This document shows, one piece after another, positions 11,601 to 21,531 of a stretch of 64,000 nt of DNA. The stretch's first letter is position 1. Every line of letters begins with the position of its first letter. The notes under the pieces were generated by a model that was not told where the DNA came from, did no database searches, and saw only the letters and a list, made by a program, of their open reading frames with translations. The stretch spans positions 2,138,922-2,202,921 of the forward strand of contig CAJINV010000002.1 of assembly GCA_905178155.1 (NCBI GenBank), read 5' to 3'. The DNA is from Amoebophrya sp. A120. Lineage: Eukaryota > Sar > Dinophyceae > Syndiniales > Amoebophryaceae. A program made the translations under genes and the position numbers.

Positions 11601-14600
11601 GCGAGAAGGCTCTTCCCGGTACCCGTGTTGCCGAAGGTGATGAAGAGCTTTGGTTTATTGTCGATGCTATTGACATTGTTTACGGCCAGTTGTACAAGCA
11701 GCTTCTGGTTCTCCTCGTTGGCGTATGGATCTGGAACCCATGACTCCTCTCCGGCCTCCGATATTTTGGTTTCCGATACTCCCCGCCAATCCTCCTCCGG
11801 TGTCCCAATCTGCTGATACTGCATGACCGGAGTCATTTTTTTCCTTTTCATTTTAGGCTCCGTCACCAGTGGCCGCCTGTCTGGTCCTATTGTTGCGAGG
11901 GGTTCTTTCTTTAACTCCGGCGTCGGAAGGAGACAGCCTTCAGCAGCCAACTTTCGAAGCTCTTGCCGGTCCTTCTCGTCCACAACCTCACCTACCGGAT
12001 CTATCACAGAAAAAAAGCGTGGTAGTTTCATCGCGCTGATTCATACATCTGCTGTACTGCTGCACGACCAGTTGTAGCAAAGTAATTTACAGGACAACTT
12101 TTCGTCCATTTCGTTTGAAATATTCAATTTTGATCTTATTATGCAGCAAGAAGTAACGATGGATATATCTATATTTTCGAAGCATGCCCTTGCCCCCTTT
12201 GCTCTTGCTCTTCTGTCTACTCTGTGCGGCTGCGTCATGACACGTTTCTTTCATGCCGTGAAGGTCCGGACTAGATTCCTGCAGCTGGTGCTTCGGTTTC
12301 TGTCGAAAGAATTCTACGCGATTAACAAAATGCTAATCCTCTGTGATAGGGTTCACTATTGCGTCGTACACGTCTTTTGGTAACGTAGCCCGCCAGTACG
12401 TAGTCGTCTCTTGTTGTAGATCTTTATTGACAATTACCGGAGGAAGTTGTGCGTATTCAGCCCAGGGTTGAGGCGGCGCTACTTTGTCGTCAAGTGACCT
12501 GCTCTGCTTCAGAAGATGCGCTTCCTTCTGCACCAAGGACGCGACGGCCGTTTGGTCCCCGACGCCGACCTGCTCCTCCCCCTCTACTACTCCAGGCAAC
12601 AGCCCTGATTCCTGAGACGCACGACCAGGAGGCACCACGCCTCCACTAGCGTCCTCCCGATATCAAATGTAAAAATGTCTGGGTCTGGAAGAATCATGCT
12701 GCTTTTGCATGACACAGAAGGTATGGCATGGAAGCTCTAGCATCACAGGTTTCGAGAAGCGTTCGCAATGCCGGATCCGCATGACAAATCCCTGATTTTG
12801 GTGACAGAAAGTGGGCAACTTTTGTTGCCTATGCATGAGAGATTTTTCTGTGTTCTGAAATGCGCATCACAAGTTTCAACCTTCCAGACCCAGACATTTT
12901 TGCAAGTGATACCCGAAGTAGAGGAACAACATCGCCACTACCTTCGCTATGGGGCTCTCAAACGTTACACTCTCAACTGTTACATGCTTTGTCATGCAAA
13001 ATGACCATGACCCGCCACACGACCAAGCTGCTTCGCATGATAAATTCTCGGAGGGCTAAATAGCACTGTAATCCGCACCAATAAACCTGTAATGCAAGAC
13101 GCGCAAGGTTCTCCCTCTCGCCTGTGCTAATCTTGCATTACAAATTCATGTAACAGTTGAGAAGGTAACCGATTTGAGAACGCCATATTCGCGTCGCCCT
13201 TCTTGTGCAGGAGGAGCAATCGACGCCACGGGCGCGATATGCAAGAAAAAAAGTATGTGAGTGTAAGTCTGTGATGCAGAAAGTCCAAAACTGTTACACT
13301 TGTCATGCTGGGTCTGCGTCATAGGTTACTTTCACAGGTGTTTTCACGTACTGGCTGCGCATGACAGGTTTTCCCTGCAATGCAAAGCGAATTTGTGATG
13401 CTATTTTCCCTACAGAGTTACACTTACACAGTTTTTTTCCTGGATACGCGACCGTAGTGACCTTCGTACCCGCAGCAGCGGCACCACCCACGACCTCTTC
13501 GAGAAGTGCAACAGCCGCCGAAGTTGTTGCACTAGAAGTGCTGGCGCCTAGATCTTCTTGTATCCTGTGGAAAAACATCCCCAGCACCCCAGAGCCGTCG
13601 TGCAGTTTTTTTTTGGAACGGTTTGGAATTTTTGCATCTACAGGAACACTTGTTGCAATGCCGGTCCTCATGAGGAGCATTTTTGGAAGTCGTGTTTTGG
13701 CATTTGCAATGCTGTAAGCAGGTGGCTTCTTGCTTGTTCTTTGGATCTCCTTGCTAAACTTCACTAGCATACAGAGAGAATAAACTTGTCATGCGTAGTT
13801 ACTCTGAAAACCCCTTTTGGATGTATCTATAAGGCAAAATTCCCATCTTGACTCTAGGGTGTCGTGGGCCTCGTAGATTTACGCAGCATATCTTGACGCG
13901 GAGCATGATCTTCCACCGCATGATCTTGTGCAGCGGGAGGCGCTTCTGCAGCAGTGGTAGCACCCGTCGCTGCGAGACCTTCTCCGTCGCCGCCCTGTTC
14001 GGCTTCGGCAGCACCAGTACTAGTAGCACTTCTTTTATCCTGCTCTTCCGCGAAGGAAGCGGCGGTCATCTCGGTGGGAAAGCTCTCCGCCGCGCTGCCT
14101 TCACGACGATCTCCCGGGACCGCTCCATCCACCAGGTCGTTGTGGTTGTTTTTTTCATCTACTTGAAGATCCGCTTTTTCTCCTGCTTGATGCCCATGCT
14201 TCATTGTCATCGGGAGGGGAAGCTTGATGTAGTTTAAGTTCTTGTTTTCATCTTCTACTTTATCGTTGTTCGACATGGCAGCAGGCGATGTTGTTCTAGT
14301 TGTAGTACTACCCAGTTGCGCCGGATCTTTTTGTTCTTCAACCACACCAGAAACGACTTCCGCGGGCTGTTGCTCAACCGAGCCTCGTTCTCCTCCTGGG
14401 CCCATATTGGTGCTGTTCTTGTCTACTGGTCCCCCTGAAGATCCACTCAACATGAGCTCGCCGCCAAAATTCGCAACCTGGTCCTTTTCCGGGAGCACAA
14501 CTCCGGGTAGTTGCACGAACGCAGCGGAAGCAGCTCCTGCTCCACCACCGCTCGCAGCGGTACAACCCTCGGACAGCTGCTGGTGCCCCTCGCCTTCGGG

Positions 14601-16958
14601 GCACGGCTGCTTCAGTGCCCTCTGCTCGGTGTTCCCGGCGGGGCTCGGGTCGTGCTGCTGCCCAGAGTTGTGCGCGGACCCTTGTTCCGAGCCGCGGCTG
14701 CGAAGGTCATCTAGTTGTGCGAGCGATTGCGAGGCAGTTTTCTTTTCGTTGGGCGAAGGCGCAGGAAGAACAACCTTCTGCTGTCCACGAACTGGTTCTT
14801 CATCTTCGTCCACAGCAGTTTTGACATTGTCTTTCTCCGGCGCTGCTGGTGCTGGCACTGAATTCAAGAAACTCTCCGCATAATTTTCCGCCACTTCATC
14901 TTCTCCATAATTTTTGCTCCTTCGCCGTGCGGAGGTAGTTCCTTCGCTACTTCCACTTGCTGCACCTCCTCCCACCTCTGAAGCAGGAGGAGCAACAGCA
15001 ACCTTATCTCCGCTTTTTCGTAACGCTGCAGCTGCCTCACTGTTCATTTGATCACCGCGACCGGATGAGGAAAACTTAGCCAACTCACCGACAGGAGCAC
15101 TGCCCTGTTGTTCTACTGGATCTACTTCTCTGGGCCGTCGCGCTCCTTGGGGTCCGGAAGAGACCTGCGCTGTTGACGTTGCGGGAGCAGGAGCGTCGTC
15201 GAGCAGCTCACTGTCGCCTTCCGCAGCCGTCTCCGTGGCCGCGGCCCCTGCTCCAGCGGCCGGGGGCTGCACAGGTCGTGGATCATCATGAAGTGGCAGA
15301 TCGTGACTATTTTCCACTGTGGACGTCACCGTGGGTGTAGTTGATGTACTAGCTGCATCTTCTGGATGAAGAAGGTGGCTTGATGTTCCTGTTCCAAAAT
15401 TTGGATTTCCATTTCGTTGTTTCAAGTTCTCACCCTGTTGATTTTCAAGAAAAGCTTCAACAGCGTCTTCCTTTCCAGCCGAAGGAGGTGCTGTAGTTGT
15501 ACGTGCGTCCTCAGAACCGCCCGCAGCGAGAGTAGCTTCTTCTGCACTGGCGCTACGACCTACTTTGGGAGTAGTGGATGCAGAAGTCGTGGTTTCTGCC
15601 ATGCTGACGGCTTGATCGTGCAGCTGCGTCGTCGTGCCACTTCGGCTTGCAGTCTTCACAACTACGGCCGCAGGAGAGAGAGCCGGCGGATCTACCACCT
15701 CCGGTCGACTTTCTTGTGCGGTTTTTGAAGGCAGTACAACTTCTGGCCCCTGCTGGTGCTGGTTCTGCGCAGGAGGGTTTGTCGCAGTAGTATCGTCCAC
15801 TGTTTTCTCCTGCAAAAATTGAAATGCGGTACTAGAAGAAGAAGGTGTTGTTGTCAACGCCTCCTCTTCTTGCTGCACCTGTGAAGCAGGAGGCACTGAA
15901 GATTTTTCTTCAGTGGCTGAGCTCTGCGCATCAAAATGAGTCCTCGAGGAAGAAATGGAAGAAGATGATGTTGGCACGATCAACGTCGGAACTGTTTTCA
16001 TCTCATCATCAGCTTGTAGTTTGTCAGGGGCGGTAAGTGGACGAGGGGAAGCTGGTCCCGCTGCTCCTGCTTCTTCCGCTGGTGCGGGTAGAACAACATC
16101 TGCAGGTGGTCCCGCCATTTTTCTTGCTCCACCTCCATCTTCAGGGCGACGTTTTTCTACTTCCAGTACACTTGTTGTCTGCTCCACCGAGCTGGAAGCT
16201 GCTCTTCCTCGTCCACCGGGCCCGGTTATAACTCCATCGGATTTTTGGTCCAATCGCTGAGCTTCAGCTTCTGCTCCTCCTGCGTTTGGGTGTCGCGCGA
16301 CGTGTTCCGCGGTGGAAGATGTTGAAGTTGTTCTTGCACTATTGGTCTGTTCACCTGCATCTTCGAGGAAGTCGTTCCTTGCTCCGTCTTCAGAGGCCGC
16401 TCCCCCCGCCGTGTTTTGATTTTCCTCTACCTTCTTCCGCGGCGCCAGGAACTGGGTCGAGGAGGACATCCGGACATTCTTCAGCCTCTTCAACTGGGAG
16501 AACATTCCTTCGAAAATGCCCGACAAAAAACTGCTCACCGGTTGCAGCAAGTTGTAGGCGCCGGAATAAAATCCATGTTGACCCAGCATATTATGGGGGT
16601 TCCCTGCTGCGGCCGCCGCGGCCCTTCTCGCTTCCTCCTCCGCCTGTTTTTGTGCCGCCGCAGAGGACGGTACGATCATGACCTCGTCCGGCCATCCGGC
16701 CCGGTCGATGTCCACAACTCGGACCGCACCGACGAAGAGGAAAGTACTTCTGGGGTGGTCTCGTGCTTCTTCCAGGTTCTTGGCATCATGTGGTCGTCCT
16801 GGTCGCAGGTGAATATTTGTGGGCGGCGTCGTGTCGTGTGGGAAAAGTAGCAGCACGACACATAATTGCAACCCTACCCGCAAGGACGACGAGGACAAAT
16901 GCGATAGATGTTGAAAGCACGGCAACAACATCTTTGCGGCTCTACTTGTCGTGTTCAT
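5627..16958 (-). CDS. Giant secreted or anchored P-loop protein (paralogue 1), multi-exon
   Basis: Start ATG is at 16958. The N-terminus has a hydrophobic signal or anchor segment (VGLQLCVVLLLF, residues about 28-39), then an SSSTQFLAPR motif and about 900 Ser/Thr/Ala/Glu-rich residues (exon to 13891). Four introners follow (13561-13890, 13238-13446, 12948-13187, 12661-12911), splitting exons of about 109, 45 and 31 nt that rejoin in frame. The exon at 12031-11492 carries a Walker A motif GNTGTGKS and then FLVDDLVEPQE, a possible Walker B-like stretch. After the 11131-11491 introner come VLGWVFLNAAGHDL and further exons at 11130-10666, 10088-9846 and about 8110-7671 (GFTNP-like FTNPFTAKTGPRLP). 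The last block, about 7440-5627, is Ala/Pro/Gly-rich with a 51-bp repeat near 5953-6051. The paralogue at 21532-28125 shares the architecture. I cannot assign a P-loop family. Several 3' exon borders are approximate, and the true end may be at 3983. Confidence 0.65.
5953..6051. repeat. 51-bp direct repeat inside a coding exon
   Basis: Two copies of a 51-bp unit (CTTCTGCTCCTCCCGCGCCC recurs at 5971 and 6022) encode a repeated Gly/Ala/Glu-rich 17-residue block, read on the minus strand as GGGAGGAEAGL, in the Ala/Pro/Gly-rich C-terminal exon of the P-loop gene. Confidence 0.8.
8111..9845. other. Long intron or inserted sequence in the P-loop gene
   Basis: About 1.7 kb separates the minus-strand exon ending at 9846 from the next supported exon at about 8110-7671. 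No coding frame is supported. It holds the AAATTTGC repeat field (8288-8610), a perfect 18-bp palindrome (8452-8469) and two direct repeats of TTTGTCCAGGCTA near 9095-9130. It is far longer than the other introns here and may be a nested mobile element. Confidence 0.4.
8288..8610. repeat. Field of interspersed CAAATTTGC repeats
   Basis: About seven copies of CAAATTTGCTNC-like units lie at 8288-8380. Further AAATTTG or AATTTTGC units, some in other orientations, lie at 8490-8610. Between them is the perfect palindrome CGTCGCAATATTGCGACG (8452-8469), followed by a partial copy TATTGCGACG. Confidence 0.75.
10089..10665. mobile_element. Probable relic of a family H introner
   Basis: The left end TCATGCATTGCAAAAGCATC and right end GATACTTTTACACAGCATA match the family H ends seen at 37579 and 61787. 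The TSD is not conserved (CCCAT versus TCGTC). It separates two exons of the P-loop gene, and joining ACG to ATGGGG keeps the frame (KDKT-MGKPQQ). At 577 bp it is longer than the intact elements, so it may contain a secondary insertion. Confidence 0.5.
11131..11491. mobile_element. Introner family B, copy 1
   Basis: TIR TATSGSGTTCTCAA at both ends, with a perfect 5-bp TSD CACCT (11126-11130 and 11492-11496). On the transcribed strand the TSD reads AGGTG, so splicing between AG and GT within each copy gives a GT-AG intron and joins FK to VLGWVFLN. It interrupts the P-loop gene shortly after FLVDDLVEPQE. Confidence 0.9.
12661..12911. mobile_element. Introner family A, copy 1
   Basis: Starts TATCAAATGTAAAAATGTCT and ends with the inverted copy. 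The core GTCTGGGTCTGGAAG and its complement sit just inside both ends. Perfect TSD CCCGA (12656-12660 and 12912-12916). Excision with one TSD joins PLLRE to DASGGVV in frame in the P-loop gene. Confidence 0.93.
12948..13187. mobile_element. Introner family B, copy 2
   Basis: TIR TATGGSGYTCTCAAA with a perfect TSD TTCGC (12943-12947 and 13188-13192). Internal TTGTAATGC/GCATTACA motifs are present. Excision joins EGRRE to GSGDVV in frame. Confidence 0.92.
13238..13446. mobile_element. Introner family C
   Basis: Starts TATGCAAGAAAAAAAGTATG, and the complement of the right end reads TATCCAGGAAAAAAACTGTG. Perfect TSD CGCGA (13233-13237 and 13447-13451). Excision joins KVTTVA to PVASIAPP in frame. 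Confidence 0.9.
13561..13890. mobile_element. Introner family D, copy 1 (diverged)
   Basis: Starts TATCCTGTGGAAAAACATCC with CCCCAGAG following. The right end holds TTGACTCTAGGGTGTCGTGG and ends GCATA. Perfect TSD TCTTG (13556-13560 and 13891-13895). The right arm is less like the family than in other copies. Excision joins HAPRQ to EDLGAST in frame. Confidence 0.85.
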
Positions 16959-17212
16959 CCTCGGTGCCGATGGTCTTTTTTAGTGGTGTTCAAGAACACC
17001 GGGCGGGCTGCTTCATCTCCGCTTGGTCCGTCATCGCTGCAAATTCACAAGCGGCAGCTCTACTGGGTCGTGATCGTCGTCGTGAAGATGATGGTGCGTC
17101 GGTTAAAGTACTTACTTATTTTCTTCCGGAGCCACCTCTCGTTCTCCAACCCCTGCCAGCCTTAGAGTTCGGAATTCACTGCGACCTCAAACAACAAGAA
17201 CAATGTGAATAA

Positions 17213-19772
17213 TTAATCGGGGGACATTCAGGGTGGAACTGATACTGAACAACAGATCATGAAAAGCAAAACAAGCTACATGTGAAAATAACAGGTGGAG
17301 CTCCGACAGCTACTGGGGTAAAGACTGCATTTATCATTGTAGATGAAGGATTTCGTACTGGCCTTCGCCTCGTAGCTTACTGATGTCGTACCTGCATTCT
17401 CATTGATGATTAGTTCGAGCGGGGCTCGGCACAACTCCCTCCTCCGACGCGCGGCAGGAATAGCCTGCCCTGATACCCTATTGGTAACGTCGTTGACTGA
17501 GGCCAGGTTTTTTCGTCATTCTTATTTCAAGTTTCTGTTACAACAAAATCCGATTATAGCATGGGGATACATCTCTTCAAGAAGCTGCTTTGTTCCACAG
17601 CCTCTGGAACAAAGCGGGTCAGTTGCCGTTTATACTTTTTTTTTCGTATCTAGGGGGTACTACTAGGTCGTGACAAAGGGTGCGGGTGGCGTCTGTAGTA
17701 TCACAGTGGTAGTTGACATGGGATGATTCAATTATTGATTTGCAATGAAATCAAAAGTCTAGACGAGCCGCGGCAGCAGAAGTAATGTAGTGATTAAACG
17801 CAGTGTCAGTTACACTTCCATGATCTGCGAGTGGTGTACGACTAGTAGCAGATGCACGACATCTTCACGACCTCACGCCTACTATCTTCTCCGAAGACAG
17901 CGCAGAGGTGCTGGACGAGAGGGCGACGCGATCAGAAGTACATGTTTGTACAACTTGTGTCGTGCCAAAAATTTACTGCTGCTAGTAGAGCTACCAGCCG
18001 CTGCTACTGCTAGACCGACGAAGCGGTTACCTGATGGCAGGGACAGAAGAAGGATGGACGAGCAACAGATGATAAAAAAGTAAGAGCGCAAAATGACCGA
18101 CACGAGTAGTTCACGAAGCTTCCATCCTATGTTTCAGTATCATGCTCGCAAACATGCTAGAAAATCAAAATTCAGACGGAAAATAAAGAACGACTGCGTT
18201 ACCGAAGAGGAAGAGGACTTCACTCGCTACACCAAATCTATTCAGACCGAACTGCACCTGACCTGCAACGACGGACTACGACTTCTAGTGAGGAAATGCT
18301 TTATTTGTGACAGTAGTTAGACGTACGCATGGAGCTCTTGCATTAAGATGTTAGTCTTTCTCTTGCTTATTATATTCTTTGGCATGATTGAGTAAGTAGT
18401 CCTCTCGGCGCATGATCCACTGTCGGCGGAATAATTGGCAGGTGGATTTTGTAAGCACGGCCGACGTTGCACCTGACCTTCTAGGATCTATTCATTTCAG
18501 CTGATCATGCGCTCTACTTAAATCGGGTTCTTCTTCTATGCTGATAAACGAAAATAGAGATGGAACTAGTAAACTGCTACTGCAAAGATGAACTAACAAA
18601 CGAAAGAACCCTGTAAACAATGATCTGCAGATATACTTTTTTCTATGCTTGATGTGTTGTCTCTCAAATCTTTCTTCGTTCTGGTGGGATGGCGAGCACT
18701 AGCGCTACAACTCTACTTTACGGCAAGAATCCTTTCGTCGGTCTGATCTAGACATACAATAAAGTATTTTTAGACCCGGATCTTCTTGTCAGCTGCCTTT
18801 GTGCAGCACTAGCATTCGAAATAAATACTTGTTGCGCATCCACACCTCTACTCGGCGGCATAGAAATTCAAGTATGCGGGAATAAACGAAAAAGTTGTAC
18901 TGAAATGAATCACACCCGAGAAAAAAAGTTGTAAAAGGGAATTGAATACAGACGAAATTTGATGTCACGCTACACCTTCGAGGGCGAAAAACTGATTTTT
19001 GTGCGTTGCTTGAATCGATGCAAAACAGAATGAGAATGGATTGATGAATGTTGAAAGCTCAAACCGCGGCGGGCAAAAAAGAAAAACTCTGAAAAAGTCA
19101 TGAAACAGAAATGGTTTGGAATTTACTTTATTTTACTATGCTTCAGGTAATGTTGTTCTGTTGCCAATTCTACGTATATCAAACTTCAAATTGATGATGA
19201 TGTGCTTCAAATGAAAAATTGAATTTGTGCTTTTGCGTCTGAAAAAAATGAAAAAGGCGTGAAAAAAAAACTACAACTAGTGAAAAAAAAACGAATCTTG
19301 TTTGTTTGTTTGTTAGTGATGGAGTCGTGGTTTCCGTGTGAAGGGTTTACCTTCCTCTCAAGATGCTAGTGCTAGTTCAAGAAAGATACAAGGTGGGTAC
19401 AGCAGCTGTGGCCTCGTAAGCCTGAGAAAAAGAAAAAGTTAAGATTAGAGTTGATGAAAAGTTAAGAGGTCGGTGCTAAAAGTTAAAAGTCTACTGAAAA
19501 GTTGGGAAGGATACAAAGCAGTGCTGTTCTAAAAAGTTGAAGTGTAGTCCTGTTTTTCGTTGCTTCTACATGAAAAAAGTTACGAAATCGGATGGGTGGG
19601 TGCTATCAAATTCTCCTGATTCGAAATATACCGCGTAAAAATCCATAGAGGGACAAATTGAAATTAGTGCTTTGACCTTTGCCAATGGCACCTCTGATGT
19701 GGATGCAATTTAACGTGCTGGTAGTACCGCCGGCAGTCTTCGGACATTCCATGTGCCTGAGCCTGTGCTTGC
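17213..19772. other. Intergenic region without a supported gene
   Basis: AT-richer DNA lies between the start of the first P-loop gene (16958) and the stop at 19773. It holds short homopolymer and TTTG runs (near 19295). I see no coding frame with consistent composition, no introner ends and no recognisable RNA gene. It presumably contains the promoter of the P-loop gene. Confidence 0.5.
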
Positions 19773-20955
19773 TCACGCCACTTCGTTTTTTTTCTCCTCC
19801 TGCACAACTTCATCTTCTAGGGGGGACGAAGGTGAAGCTGTGCTGCTTGGTGTCGGCACGATGGACGAGTGCTTGTCGCGTCTGGATAACTCTTCCGGTG
19901 CAGAAGTAGCCAAGAGCTCGTCGTCATGTTCTGCCGTGGATGAGGATGGTGCTGCGGCGGCCTGCGCTTCCTTCCGCTGGGAAAAGCTTCTCCCGACGAT
20001 ACCGACCCCGTCTAGTCCCCTGGGCGAAGTCGGGCCTCGTGGTGTTCCAAGGACGTGTCAAAGGCAAAAGTGTCGCAGCCGTAGCAGCAGCTTCCAGCAT
20101 CACAACTCGGCATGGGGATGGCCCATGTCTTCATCCCAATGCAACATGGGTGGCTAGTCACTCATAGCCATACATTCCTTTACTACATCAATATTGGATG
20201 AAGACGGTGAACGCCGGGGGAGGTCATTACTTATTTGGAATGCAGGAACGAAGCACTAACACATGATCATGCGAAGCTATGATTACATGCTCATTCCGGA
20301 AACGGATCGACTGCTTTAACAACTGCGACAGCACTTTTGCGAGACATAGATCGCCAGAACCCGCCGTCTCCGTCATACCCCCCGGAGGAAATGACAATGC
20401 AGCAGGACCGCGTCGAGGGCTGGAGGAGGCCACCGGTGGCTCACCGGGCACTGAAGCGGATGCTTGTGGAACCTGTAGTAGTATTTTTATCGTGTTGCAC
20501 CTGTCCTACGTCTGATGTACAACTTTGTCCAAGAACGCTGTTGTCATCTAAGCACCACAACTCTGATCGCACTCTATGCCACTAAATATTCTGGACATGA
20601 AAACGTTCCAGATTTGCCTATTGGTGTGTTCCGCTAGTCGGGTAAGATGCAGCTCGCTATTCCTAATATAATCATTCTTTACGGGACTTATATCCGGTAC
20701 TGGCACAACCGACGAAACAAGACAAGTCACGCGTCGACACTAGAAGAACGAGAAGATGAAAAGAAATGCAAATGGTAACATGAAATATTGAAGAACAATA
20801 AATCTGCAATTTTGATGTTGTAAGCATACAGCTATTGGCACCTGCTCCACTTCCAGGTCTTGTTGATGAGGAGTTTGTTCTCTCCCGTGATGTAACTGAT
20901 CTATTTGCGGTTGCCCGGATCGAGGGTCCACTCCTGCGGCTTCTTGCACTTCCAC
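19773..20955 (-). CDS. Three exons, probable 3' end of the second P-loop gene or a separate gene
   Basis: Coding character is clear in three minus-strand blocks. The exon at 20955-20842 (38 codons, Glu/Gln/His-rich) lies between an acceptor ACACAACAG and a donor CAG|GTGCCAAT. The exon from 20472 follows acceptor CTACTACAG and reads VPQASASVPGEPPVASSSPR onward. A last exon, about 20035-19773, ends DEVVQEEKKNEVA and TGA. All borders used are GT-AG. No ATG starts the set, so it needs an upstream exon, most simply that of the gene at 21532-28125. No family is recognised. Confidence 0.5.
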
Positions 20956-21531
20956 CTGTTGTGTAAAAACAATGTCACATGGGCCAAAGCTTCCGCATGG
21001 AAACATTTCGTCTTGCTACAACTGAGCAAAACAAAACGTGTCGGTTTCCATGTAGACATGTTGTTTTTCAACTAGCCACTGCCTTCTGGTACCTAGTATT
21101 CAGCACCTTTCGCGCCCCAAGAGTGAGAGAGCATGCAAATAAGCGTTGTGAAATCTCAGACGGAAGTTTAACAATCTCGCACTTTAGCTGAAAGCAGCAA
21201 ACTGCAAGGTTTTTTCTAATGGTGCACGCATCCTGCGAGGCATGGGTGTTGGATGAAGAAAGTTGTTGAGGCGCCGCTTATCTATTTATACTCTATGTAT
21301 CACCGTCAAAAGAGAGTACCCTTGGCTCCTGGGAGTGGAAATTCGCCAAGCCCAGCTGGAGTTGGGCCATCTGAGTTGTTTATGCACGAAAGACATGTTG
21401 TCCCCGTCCCGAAATGCAAGATTTCTAGTCAGATGTCCGCGCAAACATCTGTTGCAACAGACCAAAACGCTTATGACCCAGTTTCTTCGTACTGAACAAT
21501 CTGACTATGCCTGGCCACTGACCGATGAACG

